Below, piece after piece: positions 62,705 to 64,000 of a stretch of 64,000 bases of DNA (position 1 is the stretch's first letter; every line of letters begins with the position of its first letter). Under the pieces are notes generated by a model. It did no database searches. It was not told the origin of the DNA and saw only the letters and a list, made by a program, of their open reading frames with translations. The stretch is from NCBI GenBank assembly GCA_029834535.1, contig JAQMWT010000581.1, forward strand, positions 1 through 64,000, in the 5' to 3' direction. A program made the position numbers and the translations under genes. This DNA comes from Chrysophaeum taylorii. Taxonomy: Eukaryota; Sar; Pelagophyceae; Pelagomonadales; Pelagomonadaceae.

Positions 62705-63420
62705 TCCTAACTACTAATCGACAGATGTTTGTCTGTCTGTCTGTTTGTTTGTTTGTCTGTTTGTCCCTCGATTTAGGGTAAGGATCAGGTTGGCGCGAGA
62801 GTAAGAATCAGGTAGAAGCGAGAGCCAGACAGTGATCCTCCAAGCCGTCTACGGCGACCTCGCAGACTATTTCCACGACCCGCGGCGGCTCTTTCAGCGC
62901 GCCATTCTCACGCCCCGTCGAAACGATGTTGTCGATGCTGACAACGCGCGCATGACCGCGGCCTTTTTTTCCCGAAGACGAGGCGTCGGAGTTCTTTTCG
63001 GCCGACTAGGTTGGGTCGGAAGCCGACGCCTCGCTCTTTACAGTCGAGTTTTGAACTCCCTGACAACCAACGGCATGCTGACTTTGATCGCGAGCTTAAA
63101 GTCTTCGCAACCTCGACCCGTCGCACGGCCACTGCATCGGTACCAGATACATGATCGATCGTGTCGTTGTCACCGAGGCTCCTCCAACCTGTATCCCGTA
63201 AGGCCCGCCGACGCCAAACGATCAACAAGAGCCAGGGCCAGACGCCCCGCGAGGTCGGCGTCCTCTTGCCCAAGCCCGTCTTCTGCCACGTCCAGCTCTA
63301 CGTGGCTCTCTGTCGATCGGCAACCCCGAGGATATCCTCTTCTGAGTCGACGACTCCACCCTACCCCACACGTGCTGCGCAATACCGATAAGCCCCCTCC
63401 CGGCGTCTACACGCGCACTG
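62705..63420 (+). pseudogene. Helitron/PIF1-type helicase 3' fragment, copy 2
   Basis: A near-identical repeat of copy 1, including the preceding TGTCTGTT simple repeat and the downstream CCGGCGTCTACACGCGCACT end. A single frame (62832-63446) is open for 204 codons but merges two different helicase frames, so it is not the native protein. INKSQGQTPREVGVLLPKPVF is at about 63219-63283. Confidence 0.7.
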
Positions 63421-63792
63421 TAAGTGAACTTACTGGGGCCAGGTGAACTTACTGGAACCAGGTGAACTTACGGAGGTTAGAGATTGGGACTAGGTGAAAT
63501 TAGTGACCAGGCGAACTTACTGAGACCAAGTGAACTTACTATTTTTTTTAGAGTAAACTCAAAGGTTAGCGGCGTGTGCGGATCAAAGCAGCTTAGATTG
63601 GCGAGGGTGAGAGGGACGAGTTCAAAGGAGAGGGGTGAGTGGATGTGAGCGAGCACGAGTGGGCTTACGCCGAACTTACTGAGGTTAGAGATTGGGACTA
63701 GGTGAACTTACTGGGACCAGGTGAACTTACTGGGGTTAGAGATTGGGACTAGGTGAACTTACTGGCGAACTTACTGGCCTGCACTTGTTTCC
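63421..63792 (+). repeat. GTGAACTTACTGG array, block 2
   Basis: The same unit types as block 1, expanded at the end with several near-perfect GTGAACTTACTGG copies. It ends GGCCTGCACTTGTTT. Confidence 0.8.
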
Positions 63793-64000
63793 CTTAATTC
63801 AAACCCGGTGTAAAAGTTTTTTACGAACACAACCCCGTTTGCTACAGCCGCGACGAGGTTGTGAACATGGATGCATCGCCTGACGGCGGGCGTCGCCCGC
63901 GCATCGTCGGCCGACACGCGGCGGGGATTCGCGATGCGCGGCGTCTCTCGCCGCCGCTGCGGATTATTATCTAACCTCGAGTGTCGCGTTCAGCATCAAC

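Noticed and set aside
62832-63446. 204-codon ORF as an intact protein
   Set aside because: It joins helicase segments that lie in two different frames in the family, so the continuous frame is fortuitous.

Overview
This window looks like nuclear DNA of a GC-rich, TE-laden unicellular eukaryote, probably an alga (stramenopile or haptophyte type). That is inference. It rests on apparently intronless genes, a sterol-type 3-beta-HSD family, a secreted LNR-like Cys-rich protein of a kind common in such algae, very short intergenic spacing (59 bp between two divergent genes) and many retroelements. No rRNA, tRNA gene or CRISPR array was found.

Layout. (1) 1-7.4 kb, minus strand: a decayed Ty3/gypsy-like element with integrase zinc finger, RNase H and RT fragments and a long upstream acidic/coiled-coil ORF. 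(2) 7.46-17.15 kb, minus: Copia-type element A, 5'-truncated and without recognisable LTRs. Its order is gag-PR / C5 cytosine methyltransferase / integrase / RT-RNase H / extra 3' ORF. (3) 17.15-31.47 kb, minus: element B, a more complete relative with the same order, two ~410-bp LTRs, an internal initiator-Met-type PBS and a PPT. B is broken by two SINE-like insertions, a 71-bp tandem duplication, a nonsense codon and frameshifts. Its left LTR carries a 1,366-bp TRIM-like element (67-bp LTRs, own PBS and PPT, 5-bp TSD) with an inverted-repeat interior. (4) 32.5-43.4 kb: two near-identical 3-beta-HSD genes from a segmental duplication, separated by a minus-strand hypothetical gene and degraded sequence. 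(5) 43.5-49.6 kb: the gene-dense part, with an LNR-like membrane protein, a prolyl-4-hydroxylase-like 2OG oxygenase, a TRIC-K2P channel fusion and an ATP11-type F1-ATPase assembly factor. (6) 51.1-54.0 kb: a decayed hAT transposon with 18-bp TIRs and an 8-bp TSD. (7) 54.08-59.16 kb: a third Copia element C (96-bp LTRs, TSD CAACC) with gag and RT-RNase H but no integrase that I can see. (8) 59.2-64 kb: short-motif arrays, a SINE fragment and a tandemly duplicated Helitron/PIF1-type helicase 3' end.

The most notable system is the methyltransferase-bearing Copia family. Two diverged copies keep the MTase at the same place in pol, keep its catalytic motifs, have an in-frame UGA between protease and MTase, and carry a ~670-aa 3' ORF I do not recognise. 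A short motif encoding T-E-x-S-L-N-Y recurs at domain junctions in element A, in decayed form in B, and twice in the unrelated gypsy-like ORF. Its synonymous positions are conserved. Many ORFs are frameshifted, so the retroelement entries describe remnants, not working proteins.
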